Below are positions 45,682 through 55,547 of a stretch of 64,000 nucleotides of DNA, one piece after another (position 1 is the stretch's first letter; each line of letters starts with the position of its first letter). Under the pieces are notes generated by a model that made no database searches, was not told the origin of the DNA, and was given only the letters and a program-made list of their open reading frames with translations. A program made the position numbers and the translations under genes. The DNA is taken from NCBI GenBank assembly GCA_027405735.1, contig JAPEHQ010000001.1:4278001-4342000 (forward strand), written 5' to 3'. This DNA is from Mucor racemosus (lineage: Eukaryota; Mucoromycota; Mucoromycetes; Mucorales; Mucoraceae).

Positions 45682-46034
45682 CTTAGCCGCTCAATCTTGC
45701 TATGCTCAATTACGGCATCGCTCTACGGGCTCGCTTTTGCAATTTTTTAATGAATCTATGACATGACAGACGGTTTTTCTGGTAGAAAATTTCATGTTTC
45801 TACTATAGTAACAGATATTACCTATTTACTTAGTTTATAGTTCAAGCGCTGTAATGCTGCTTTTAAATTGGCTGAAATGTGCAATTTAGCAGGGTTTTAA
45901 TTGCGTTAAATAATGTAAAGCCTTGAAAATCCTTTTATACGTGTGTTGATAAGGCATATCGGACTATCAAGCTGGTATTCTTTTCTTGTATATGAATACG
46001 CATTCTAACATAAGGGACTAATGCTTTTAATATA

Positions 46035-46529
46035 CAGCCGTGATTCGATTTTGTGGAATTGCTGGGGGGGAGAAAAGTGTCCACTAAATCGAATTTTCCA
46101 CTAAATCGAATAAATCATTTTCCGTAATATTGAATCAAAAAATGAGAATGAAAGGCGTTACTAGTTTATAGTATTAAATAATATTGTTAATAAAGGCTTT
46201 TCATATTCGAGAAGCTGAATTAAACAGTGAATAATAAGAAATTTATTAAAAAACTGAAGTAAATTAGGCACGCGATTTGGTTATTCTCTATATTTCTTCT
46301 AATTTCATGGCTACCAGATCAAGCTATTGCCGGCTAAATACAGTTTTATCCAATAGTATTTATATTTTACTAATATAGTGGACTGGTAGAAACGAAATTG
46401 TCCACTATCCACTGAATCGATTCAATGGATTTGGACAGTAAAATTATGAAAAAAAAAACGGGAGATTTCAAACTGTCCATTAAATCGAAAATCCGTTATT
46501 TACGAGTCCACTAAATCGAATCATGACTG
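46035..46529. mobile_element. pogo-like Tc1/mariner MITE, 495 bp
   Basis: Begins CAGCCGTGATTCGATTTTGT, and the reverse strand begins CAGTCATGATTCGATTTAGT, giving terminal inverted repeats of about 24 bp. TA flanks each end (46033-46034, 46530-46531). The terminal motif CCACTAAATCGA recurs internally near 46080-46110 and 46380-46495, as is usual for pogo-type subterminal sites. No transposase frame. It sits exactly at the R3-b / R1-f junction. Confidence 0.85.
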
Positions 46530-46531
46530 TA

Positions 46532-47200
46532 CCTTTTTGTACACATTTTTGAGGATATCTCCACGAAAAATCAATATTTTGAAAAACTCTAAATTGAGTC
46601 CGAGAGAGCTCAACGAGCTGGATGACATGAGTAAAAAAAAACCACTACTCAATTTAACAAATACTTTGAAATCTACTATAAAAATGCCAAAAAAAATGAA
46701 AAAAATGAAAGTGCTCAGAATTTTTTTATGTTAAAATATGTTATAGAGCTCTTCAAAACAAGTAAGTTTCATTATTAAAACGAATTAGTATAGCTTAATT
46801 TTTTCTGGAGATATGAAGCCTCAAACTTTTCAATCCATTAGCAGTGAAATACGCGTAAAAAATCTGAAACCTTAGCACTGAAAAATTAATACCAATTGCA
46901 AAAAATAGGATATTTCCGGATGCTCATTTTTAGATTGAAGTTGAACATCTCAGGTACATTGGCATATAATTTTTTCTTGGTGTTATTTATTGAAAACAAA
47001 AAGTAGATCAGGGATGAAAAATGAGACCCCGTTTTTAAGGAAAAAGCGGTGAATTTTACGCGTTTTTGAGTCTTTCGTGAGATATAAAATAAATTTAGGA
47101 ATAAGCAACATAATGCGACCAATTCATGTCTGTTTAGTAGTGTCTAAAGTATACCCTAAAAATGTTTATTATGAGGTTAGTTATGGAAAAGAGGACATGC
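46532..47200 (+). repeat. dispersed repeat R1, copy f (5' truncated)
   Basis: Starts abruptly at CCTTTTTGTACACATTTTTG next to the MITE. The conserved frame is open at 46537-46734 (YTFLRISPRKINILKN, RELNELDDMS). It continues to the shared 3' part GAGGTTAGTTATGGAAAAG. Confidence 0.8.
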
Positions 47201-47646
47201 TCCGATTTTGAAGATTGAAAACGATGAATATTCAATTTTTTGAAAATTCAAAATTTGCTCGAGCAAGCATTTATCTCAGAATGATGACAGACAGGTGAAG
47301 AGTATGTCTAATGTGATAGCAACTGACAATTTTTCTACAGATCTTACATATGATGATGCCATACATAATTAGATATACAATGCAATGGCTTTTTGAAAGG
47401 TCTATGAAGAAAATACATCTGTAGCTCAAAATCCAAAAATTGATCCAAATCTTGCTATTCTCCATATGTATATTATAGCACATAATCAGTAATTAATACT
47501 CTATGACATTTGTTGTGCATCTTTTATTATTATTAATTATCATGCTTAGGAGGGAGGGGAATATAATACAGCGTGTCAAAAAATATTTCTTTAAAAAGAG
47601 TATTCAAAAGGAAAATAGTGGTAAATGATGGAGATGGAAGGTGAAT
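47201..47646. other. intergenic, 3' of SPC25
   Basis: No gene recognised in about 450 bp. Confidence 0.45.
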
Positions 47647-48532
47647 CTATGCATTTGTGGATTCCTGAAAGATTCTTCTAACGCTCTTTATAAATACAAA
47701 CAACTCACGATCCTCGTTCAATGTTTTCAATTTTGGTGAAATTTGGGGTAATGCTGATTTAGGATGACACTCATTCACTGTATAGACATTTGAATCATTA
47801 ATGGTAAGAGTAACAGAATATATCTTTTTAGGCGCTTTCTTATCAATGCATTTAAACTCGAATTTGATTGCCTCTACATAATAATGTCAAACACCATGTT
47901 TCAACGACAAAGCCAAACTTACCAGATTCATTGATGATTTCTAATTGAAGAGCATGTCTATATGTATTTAACTCCCTTTCCGTCAATAATTTGTTTTGTT
48001 CTTCGAGGAAAATCTTGTCGCTCTTTTCCTGCTTCTTTTGACGGATCTTTTGGCTTAGCTCATTTCTTTTAGCTAATGCTGATTCTCTATGTTTGATCAA
48101 GCTTTCTGTTTCTTTTTGCTTCTCACTAACTCGATCTGCCAGAGAACTGTCTATTTTGAGTGGCAATTCTAAATGACTTGTTTAGTAAACATCTGAGCAT
48201 GCAAAGAATAGTATAAAACTTACTTTGTTCAAGCTGGGCAATGTTGCGTTTCTGCTGAGCGATTTTTTCTTGTAATCTCTTTTTCTTGTCTATATTTGAG
48301 ATGTGTGAAATTTAAATTTTGTTTTTATGCATTGATTTAATTCATAATTACCATCAAGTTCTTCAAAATCATTTTGGTAATTTTTATTTATCTCGTTCAA
48401 CAGAGATTCTTCAGTTTGAATGGCACTATCAAGGTTTTTTTGTGTGATCTTCATTTTGTTTAGGCTTGCCTCAAATTCACCTATGAGATTTTCATATTCA
48501 ACGCTTTTATTCGATGTTAAAGTCGAGTGCAT
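47647..48532 (-). CDS. SPC25: kinetochore protein Spc25
   Basis: Subunit of the Ndc80 complex that links kinetochores to spindle microtubules. Exons on the minus strand: 48532-48352, 48289-48224, 48168-47923, 47873-47647; introns 49-62 bp; 239 aa. The N-terminal two thirds is coiled coil (EYENLIGEFEASLNKMK through ELSQKIRQKKQEKSDK). The C-terminal globular RWD-like domain matches the Spc25 family: IKFEFKCIDKKAP, YSVTLTINDSNVYTVNECHP, and the hallmark LNEDRELFVFIKSVRRIFQ. Length is usual for the family (about 220-240 aa). An in-frame ATG 14 codons upstream (48574) could extend it, but 48532 fits better. It is divergent from RPL18, 273 bp apart. Confidence 0.92.
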
Positions 48533-48805
48533 TGTGTGTGAATTACAAGTGAAAAGGAAGTGATACTCAATCATAAATTTATTGCAATTGAGGTTTATTC
48601 AATGTGACTCTTTGGAATACACACATTTGAAAGGGGGAATGAGGTGGGTGCATAGTGGTCCCGGGCATAGAATTATCAAGTAGTTTGTATTGGGGATAAG
48701 GGGGGGTCAATTAGCACTCGAGAAAGAAAAGAAGTTCATACACTCGGGTTGGGGGAGGAAAATGATAGATCCCTCTTTACTTCAGCTGTCAAAACATCTA
48801 CTACA
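48533..48805. promoter_or_regulatory. divergent promoter region SPC25 / RPL18
   Basis: 273 bp shared upstream region. It contains G-rich stretches (GGGGATAAGGGGGGGTC near 48694-48710), unusual in this AT-rich window and possibly related to ribosomal-protein gene control. No known site was recognised. Confidence 0.45.
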
Positions 48806-49648
48806 ATGGTAAATATCGATTCTTTGGATCATCAACTCAAAAAGCAACACTCAATGTCTAAAATGGATGATTTGAAATGGATGGATGGATTCAAATGTTT
48901 GATGGAAATTTCGTCCATTTTCAAGATCATTGTTGTTTTACATGTATAATTCGATGACTAAAAATCAGATAAAAAAAAAATAGGGTATTGACTTAAAGAA
49001 ACATCACGTCAAGAACAGTAACCGTACAGCTCCCAAGTCTGACAATGTCTACTTGGCCTTGTTGGTTAAGGTAAAATACTACATATTCAATTTGATGTAA
49101 AATCCAACTATTAACAGTATAAAAAAGCTCTATCGTTTCCTTGCTCGTCGTACCGATGCCAACTTTAACAAGGTTGTCTTGAAGCGTCTCTTTATGTCTC
49201 GTGTCAACCGTCCTCCTGTTACCGTCTCTCGTGTCGTTAAGAACAACAAGGAAGGTAAGACCGTTGTCGTTGTTGGTTCCGTTACCGATGATTCTCGTCT
49301 TTTGGACCTCCCCAAGCTCAGTGTCGCTGCTCTTCACTTCACCAAGACTGCCAAGGCTCGTATCTTGAAGGCTGGTGGTGAGGTTTTGACCTTGGATCAA
49401 TTGGCTCTTCGTGCTCCTACTGGTGCCAACACTGTCCTCGTCCGTGGTGCCAAGGTAATAATTTTGTTTGGATATTTGTAGTTGGGATTGTGAATTTTAA
49501 TCAAAATGTTTTTATGTAGAACTCTCGTGAGTCCGTCAAGCATTTCGGTATGGGTCCCCATAAGAACAAGAAGCCTTTCGTTCGTTCCAAGGGTCGCAAG
49601 TTCGAGCGTGCTCGTGGTAAGCGTGCTTCTCGTGGTTTCAAGGTTTAA
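48806..49648 (+). CDS. RPL18: 60S ribosomal protein eL18
   Basis: Large-subunit ribosomal protein. Exons 48806-48808 (only the ATG), 48984-49070, 49128-49454, 49520-49648; 181 aa. The first intron is 175 bp, the longest found here, and separates ATG from GGT ATT GAC. Sequence: [75 protein letters not shown], and ending in [19 protein letters not shown], all diagnostic of eL18. The second intron ends at AAAAAAG rather than the nearer CAG; only that choice restores LYRF. Codon use is more GC-rich at third positions than neighbours (GTC, CGT, AAG), as expected for a highly expressed gene. It converges on the SET gene, 151 bp away. Confidence 0.96.
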
Positions 49649-49799
49649 ATTAGTTTTTTTTTACTACATTTTTATTATTTGGATCAACACCACACAAATT
49701 TAATAAATAGTTATATATTGACTATACACATAGTTTGATATGCTTTTTATTTATTAATTTATTATATATTTATAAGGTAGAAATGATGCAGTTAATAAT

Positions 49800-50585
49800 C
49801 TACTTTCTGGATTTCTTGGATTTAGGCTTCTCCTCTTCTTCATCGTCATCTTCAGAATCAGAAAGATCAAGATCAATTTCACCATTTTCGTCCTCATCAT
49901 CATCAGATTCACCTGGACCTTGATAGTATTCAACAGCACTAGGGAAAATATCTTCAGAGAGAATGATACCAGCACGAACATCATCATCACCAAACCAATC
50001 AACGAAAGAAACATTGAAATCATCATCATCATCATCAGATGCTTTACGCTTATTGTTGGGACCCTTATTTTCATGATACTCAATAGTAGTTTTGCTAATA
50101 GTAGCACCATCATTTTCAGGATCAACAGCGATTTCTTTAGTCAAGGTTTCATTCTTGAAGACACCGTTCTTTTTGAAAGTCTATTCAAGATGTAAATTTA
50201 ATACTCAAGCATACATTGAATTATGAGAGAATTATACTTACAGCAGTAATCTTACGATAGTCAGGTCTATCATGATCGAATTCAACATGGAAATCAGTCA
50301 AATTATCCAAAGCTTCCATGTCATTTTCAGAAGGGTTGATGGCAAACATGGGAGAATTACCAATCTATCACAATCAACAGCTCAGCCAACTAAATAACCA
50401 AAATAGTCCTTTTTATTACTTACGGCTGTACCCCAGAAATGAGGAATCTTCTTGACCAACTCACGACGTTTATGCCAAATAGGATCCATGAGCTTACGTT
50501 GATATGCTTGGACTTGTTCAGCAGCCTTCATGGTTTCTTCTTCAAGTACCATAAAAGTATCGTTTAAAAGATCTTCAGTAGACAT
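49800..50585 (-). CDS. SET/TAF-I type NAP-family histone chaperone
   Basis: A 221-aa nucleosome-assembly-protein family member of the SET/TAF-I type. Exons on the minus strand: 50585-50424, 50364-50242, 50180-49800; introns 59 and 61 bp; all phase 0. The N-terminus is a dimerisation helix (EEETMKAAEQVQAYQRKLMD, KRRELVKKIPHFW). The earmuff domain follows: NPSENDMEALDNLTDFHVEF, RKITATFKKNGVFKNETLTK, and FVDWFGDDD, the SET/NAP signature before the tail. The C-terminus is strongly acidic (DEDENGEIDLDLSDSEDDDE) and ends in a basic KPKSKKSRK. IPHFWGTA favours SET over Nap1. Role inferred: H2A-H2B/H3-H4 binding in the nucleus. Confidence 0.9.
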
Positions 50586-50739
50586 TTTTTATTTTTTTAA
50601 TATAAAAATTCACGTTAAAGAAGGGAAAAAAGAGAAAATCGCGAATTGAGTTGATCTATTGACTAAAATATATGCTAAAACCTTTTTTTTTTTCCATCGT
50701 TTTACACATAAGCCATCAGATATAATGTGACGATTTAGA

Positions 50740-52794
50740 CTACTTTAATGTTCTTAATTTAGCTGCTGCATTTGGATATTCCTTTGCGAATCTATATGAT
50801 GAAATGCTTTTTTAGTGTCAAATTGACTTTTAATCACTTAAAATGAAGCTTGCCTGATTTGTGATTTAGTAGCTTCAACATAACTAATTGCATGCTCTAA
50901 TTCAGTTTGAGTCCTTGCAAGATCAATCGCTTTTTGGTAGTAGTTGAGTGCTTCCGATGGTCGATCTTGTTCAACCAACATTTGTGCTAATGAAGCAACA
51001 GCAGCATCACAAGCAGGATCAACTATAATAGCATACATGTGAATGATGGGTTGTCGTTTTTTTTGGGTTATATTTTACCATCAAGTGCATTTTTACACAA
51101 TTGAATAGCTTCGTCTGGTTTTCCTAAATTTTGATACAAAATCATTGCCTTGTTGATATAAGGAACAGGATGGCTTGGATCTAATGACATGGCTTTACTA
51201 AACATATCAACTGCTTTCTGTATCTTGCCTTGATCAATTAAAACTTCTCCATAATAATTACAAACCTCAGCTGATGAAGGGAATTGTGTTGAAATCTTTT
51301 CAAACATGAGCTCTGCTGTTGAATGATGGCTTAATTTATGGTTTACTACTGCTAATTGAATATGAGCATAAACGAATGTTGAATCCAAGTGAATACTTTC
51401 GGTATAATCATTCAATGCTAATGTATATTGTCCACTGATATAATGTACTTGACCTCGATGATAATATATGTCTGGATCAAGTGGATTTAGTTTTATAGCA
51501 AGTTCTAATTGTGCAATTGCTGATGCCAGATCACCTTGTTCCATATAAACATTGGATTTTTTAATATAAATCTGAATGTAATTTGGGTCGAGGATTAATG
51601 CTTTGTTAAAATCATCAAGGGCTGCATCAGATTGTCCTTCTAAATAGGTTAATGTGCCTTTGAGATTAAGTGCTAATGCTTGATTTGAACACTCCAACTC
51701 AACTGCTTTTTTGACATATTCTAGGGATTCATAGTATTTCTTTTGTGCTAGTGCTGCCCTAGCTTTAAGATAGTATGCATCACCACTATCTTCATTCAAA
51801 GCGTATGGTAAATCACCAGCATTTTTATCTATTTAAATGTGAGAAATAATTCGCCGTAATTTTGTATATTATTACCTGGACGAAACGACTCGAGATATGC
51901 TGTTATAAATACAGAAGATGGTAATCGATGTGCTTTTGTCTAATATTTTGATTTTAGTATGAATTCAATCGATATAGAAATAAAATAAATTTACCTTGAT
52001 CATTTCCTTTGCCTTTTGTTCCGAGATAGATTTAAGTAATTTACATGTTCCTTCTATAGCTTTTTCGTTTTGGAAACCCTCTAATATTGAGATGATTGTA
52101 TAATCTATCAATTCAGATGAGATGTAATTCTTTTCATAATAATTATTTTAGCTTACCAAACAATGCATTTGAATCATCACCTATGCTTTCATGTGCTTGT
52201 GCTCTTCTTTGTAAAGCTCTGATATAAGTGGGATTCAATCTTAATGCTTCATTGCAATCTGCTAAAACTCGATCTATCTGCCCTAAATTTGAGAAACAAG
52301 CAGCACGATTGGAATAAAAGATGGGATCTGCCAAGAATCGAATAGCTTGAGTGTATAATCGAATGGCATCATCATATTTTTTATCAGTAAATGCTTTATT
52401 GCCTTTGATTTTCAATATTGTAGATGCCGACAATCGTTGCTATAAGAGGTTATTTATGTCAAAATATGAGAATTGAACAACTCAATACATACAATACCTG
52501 AGCGCTCAAGAGTGAAATGACATTATCTGTCATTGCCTCATACATATCATCTGTTAAATCTGGTGCTTTTTCCTCTATATTATACAGTACATTAATATCA
52601 AATCATACAATTTATCAGCCATTTTGCATACTTGGCTGTCGTCGTTGTTTGAAGCTTGGTTGTTGATTTGAAAGTATAAAAGCTCCTGTACCAGCAAGTG
52701 TGAGGCCAGCAATCACACCTACATAAAACTTCCAACTTTTTGAATCAAAAAACTTTTTAATAGATGACGATTCTGCCACGTTTTTTGAGTTCAT
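50740..52794 (-). CDS. TOM70: mitochondrial import receptor TOM70
   Basis: Outer-membrane receptor that takes Hsp70/Hsp90-bound precursors to the TOM pore. Eight exons on the minus strand: 52794-52632, 52574-52498, 52439-52157, 52104-51995, 51939-51876, 51828-51079, 51022-50854, 50791-50740; 555 aa. An N-terminal anchor (WKFYVGVIAGLTLAGTGAFI, about 21-40) is followed by a basic linker and TPRs throughout. The first TPR cluster, about 85-175, is the clamp region (LKIKGNKAFTDKKYDDAIRL, FYSNRAACFSNLG). The C-terminal TPR superhelix ends with EYPNAAAKLRTLK. The last intron (50792-50853) has a GC donor (CAG|GCAAGC) instead of GT; using it restores the conserved FAKEY ending. CAATCATGACGTCGG lies about 77 bp upstream of the ATG. 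Confidence 0.94.
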
Positions 52795-52870
52795 TGTGTA
52801 TTATAACGAGAATAAAGGAGAAAAGAATGAAATGAAATGATTTTATGCAGTTTTTATATAAAGTTATACA

Positions 52871-52905
52871 CAATCATGACGTCGGCGACGCTTGAAATGT
52901 CTTTC
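52871..52905. promoter_or_regulatory. CRE-like duplicated element, copy near TOM70
   Basis: CAATCATGACGTCGGCG at 52871-52887, then AATGTCTTTC ending at 52905. The same pair of blocks occurs at 53626-53659. The TGACGTCG core resembles a bZIP/CRE site. It is 77 bp upstream of the TOM70 ATG. Confidence 0.6.
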
Positions 52906-53625
52906 GCCTGCATTATTGACAGTGAGAGACACCTACCAGCGAATTTGAGCGGTACACAAATTATGTAGCGAGTCTCTTTTTGTAACGACTGATATATCTG
53001 CCACCAAGCCCTTTAAGCTAAAAAAAAAAAATGTACATGTAGTTTATACATACAAAGCTACTGGATAATGCTAAAAAAATCCAAAATAACACATTCAAAG
53101 CAGGTAGAAAAATGTTCTAAAGTGAAATTTTTTTCTGTTTTCTCAGTAAAATTTCGTAATCCGTTGATTTTAATCACATCATGTGTGTAATTGATGTTAT
53201 GAATTGATACGTTTAATCGAATTGTAGACCATCGCCGTGTATGCTTTGCTAAAAATAGCTAGAATATATATATATATATAACTCTGGCCATCACGTAAAT
53301 CACATAAGCTGTATTTGATCAATGTAAAGTATTTGCAAATTCCAATTGGCAAAAGTTTTTAGAAAAAAAGGGGTATATAAAAGATCCTACTCATCAAATA
53401 TGCGTATAAATAGGATATAGATTATTGTTATATTTATATTTTACGTAGAAAAGAGACCAAATACAATCTCAAAGTTATACAATTCTAATGCCAACATTTA
53501 CTGATATAGAGAATACTTAGCATTTTGTCAACCCATTGTGTTTATAAAAAGAGAAATAGATGTTGACAAGGCCAACTGATATGATTGTATATGCAAATTC
53601 ATATCAAACATGTTGGTGCACAAAG

Positions 53626-53659
53626 CAATCATGACGTCGGCGTTGTTTGAATGTCTTTC
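53626..53659. promoter_or_regulatory. CRE-like duplicated element, copy near VPS55
   Basis: CAATCATGACGTCGGCG at 53626-53642 and AATGTCTTTC at 53650-53659, the same orientation as the copy at 52871. It lies about 125-155 bp upstream of the VPS55 ATG. Confidence 0.6.
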
Positions 53660-53781
53660 AACACCACACCTATCTTTCCTTTGTAAATGTTTCTATTCTT
53701 TTTTGGTTGTTCATAGAAATAAGTTTCTGTTCTTTTATATACATACATATATATATATATATATACATATTTTGTGAAATT

Positions 53782-54665
53782 ATGGCAGGTTTAAGAAGTA
53801 AGTTTGCATGTAAAATGAACTCTTGTGATATTAAACTAAAGATATTCTTATAGCGTAAGAAAATATACGTTAAAAATAGGAGGGCGGCTCATTGATTTTT
53901 ATATTTATTATATCCCCTATTAGTATTATTGCTTTGGCTTTTGTTTTGGCTATTGGCTTTTTGTTGGTGATTTTATCCTGTGCTCTTTATTAGTATGTAT
54001 TTTCCCGGAGTATATCGCTATTTTATAGTTATTTAACATGTTGTTTTAGTAATTGGTGGCCTTTATTAGTTGGTAAAAATGAATTTATTGAAATGGAATG
54101 AATGAAAAAAACTCATTTTTTTGAAACAGTTGCTACATATATATTAGCACCTTTACCTAATGCTCTGTGCGGAAGGTGTTCAGGAGAAGATGATATTATG
54201 TCAGATTACAACAGGTATGGATTATATGTATGTGTGTGTATTAAATGTAACAATATTTCTGATACCATGATAGTGGCGTCATTGACGCAGGACATTTTAT
54301 AACTGGCATGTTTATTGTTACAGGGTTCTGTAAGTTTATACAAGTAGAGGATAAAGAATCAAAAATAGCTAACAAACGATAAAATTATAGGTTTGCCATT
54401 TGTCTTGGCCCACGCTGAAGTTGTAAGTTTTTGATTCTTTATACACCAGAAATTCGCAATTAAAGGATTTTAATTCATAGATTACTGTACCAGCTATGAT
54501 TATGAGTATTTCAGGTGGTATATTGGTATATGGAACAAGTATGTATATATATATATATATATTCTTTTGAAAATAGCCTCATCTAATTCATTTTTTTTTT
54601 TTTTTTTTCATCGATTAGTTATTGCATATACACACTTTTTCGCTCATCAAGGTGACGAATTTTGA
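53782..54665 (+). CDS. VPS55: Vps55 / LEPROT endosomal sorting membrane protein
   Basis: A small four-span membrane protein that works with Vps68 in endosome-to-vacuole trafficking. Exons: 53782-53797, 53854 (one base), 53924-53992, 54050-54072, 54130-54214, 54274-54329, 54391-54422, 54481-54538, 54619-54665; 128 aa. The protein matches the family throughout: MAGLR, IIALAFVLAIGFLLVILSCA, YYNWWPLL, LAPLPNAL, MSDYNSGVIDAGHFITGMFI, GFCLPFVLAHAEVI and the last helix GGILVYGTIIAY. Length is that of human LEPROT (131). The frame between exon 1 (phase 1) and the 53924 exon (one base left over) can be closed only by one extra base. C at 53854 is flanked by TTATAG and GTAAGA, giving Thr6 in a position-by-position match with LEPROT. 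Otherwise a base is missing at the exon 1 donor. The 3' end is 65 bp from a convergent gene. Confidence 0.92.
53854..53854 (+). other. VPS55: candidate single-nucleotide exon of VPS55
   Basis: C between a 56-bp intron (GTAAGT...TTCTTATAG, 53798-53853) and a 69-bp intron (GTAAGA...CCTATTAG, 53855-53923). Codon 6 would be A|C|T, built from three exons. It is the only canonical splicing route I find that keeps VPS55 in frame. The alternative is a lost G at the exon 1 donor, which would leave one 126-bp intron and Ser at codon 6. Confidence 0.55.
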
Positions 54666-54730
54666 TATCCTTTTTAATTAAACAAGAACGATTTAAATGT
54701 AATGGTACAATTTTTATTATTTTTTATATA

Positions 54731-55470
54731 TTAAAATGTATGGTATCTTTCGGTTGATGCTGATGTTGATTCAACGGATTGATGTAATTGTTTGATAATT
54801 TGATCACATTCACGTAAATTACGAGGAAAAGGCTGTTATGATTTACAATGTTAATTATGTATAAATTTGATCCTGCATATAAACATACCTTTTGATTATA
54901 ATCTTCTACTGGTAAATACAACATTTCAACGTCAAAATTACCAACCACCTTTAATACATCTTGATCAGGGTCTCGCTTCTTCTTTTTTTGTCTATGGCGT
55001 TCCTTGAAAGATCTTGAATACCAAGCATTGAAGCAATGAAAACCAGCCAAATAAGAATTTTGTTGACAAACAGGCAACATGTGAGCTAAAGCAAATCTAG
55101 CTTGTCCAATAGCACCATCTTCCTTATTTACATAACCTGATAAACATTCCTTCTTTTTCTTTTTTGAAAATAAGCGAGAGAAGGGTGTACGAGATTTCAT
55201 CACATAATCAGGGCGTACATGAAGTGAAATAGTGATAATCATATCTGGATGTGTATCTATCACACATTCATAATCAAAATTGATATTTTGTGATAGAATT
55301 TCATATCGAGACATGTATTCAAAGCGGCCATCACTCACAACACAGCGAACATAAGCACGATCTTTAGGTAAAGGAAGTAGGATATCTTGAATACCATTGA
55401 CATGAAGGAAGAGCTTGCCATGTCCTGACTTTTTCACTGGAGTAACAGTGTGTTGTTTTACAGCACTTTT

Positions 55471-55547
<77 letters not shown>

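Larger units (their letters stand above)
44618..46030 (+). repeat. duplicated segment R3, copy b, with a nested solo LTR
   Basis: Second copy of the 21630-22858 segment, in the same orientation. It carries the frameshifted dynein-like fragment, then the shared AT-rich body. A 227-bp solo LTR is inserted at 45455-45681. The copy ends where a pogo-like MITE begins. Confidence 0.75.
52795..53781. promoter_or_regulatory. divergent intergenic region TOM70 / VPS55
   Basis: 987 bp between divergent starts. It contains two copies of a CRE-like element (52871-52905 and 53626-53659) and two AT dinucleotide runs, (TA)n near 53262-53280 and 53750-53764. No gene seen. Confidence 0.6.

Noticed and set aside
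48749..48949. 66-aa open frame opposite SPC25
   Set aside because: It overlaps the RPL18 start codon and its first intron and is a chance frame.
53798..53923. One simple 126-bp intron between VPS55 exon 1 and the 53924 exon
   Set aside because: With the given bases it shifts the frame and meets a stop. It stays possible only if a base is missing at the donor, as noted in the finding.
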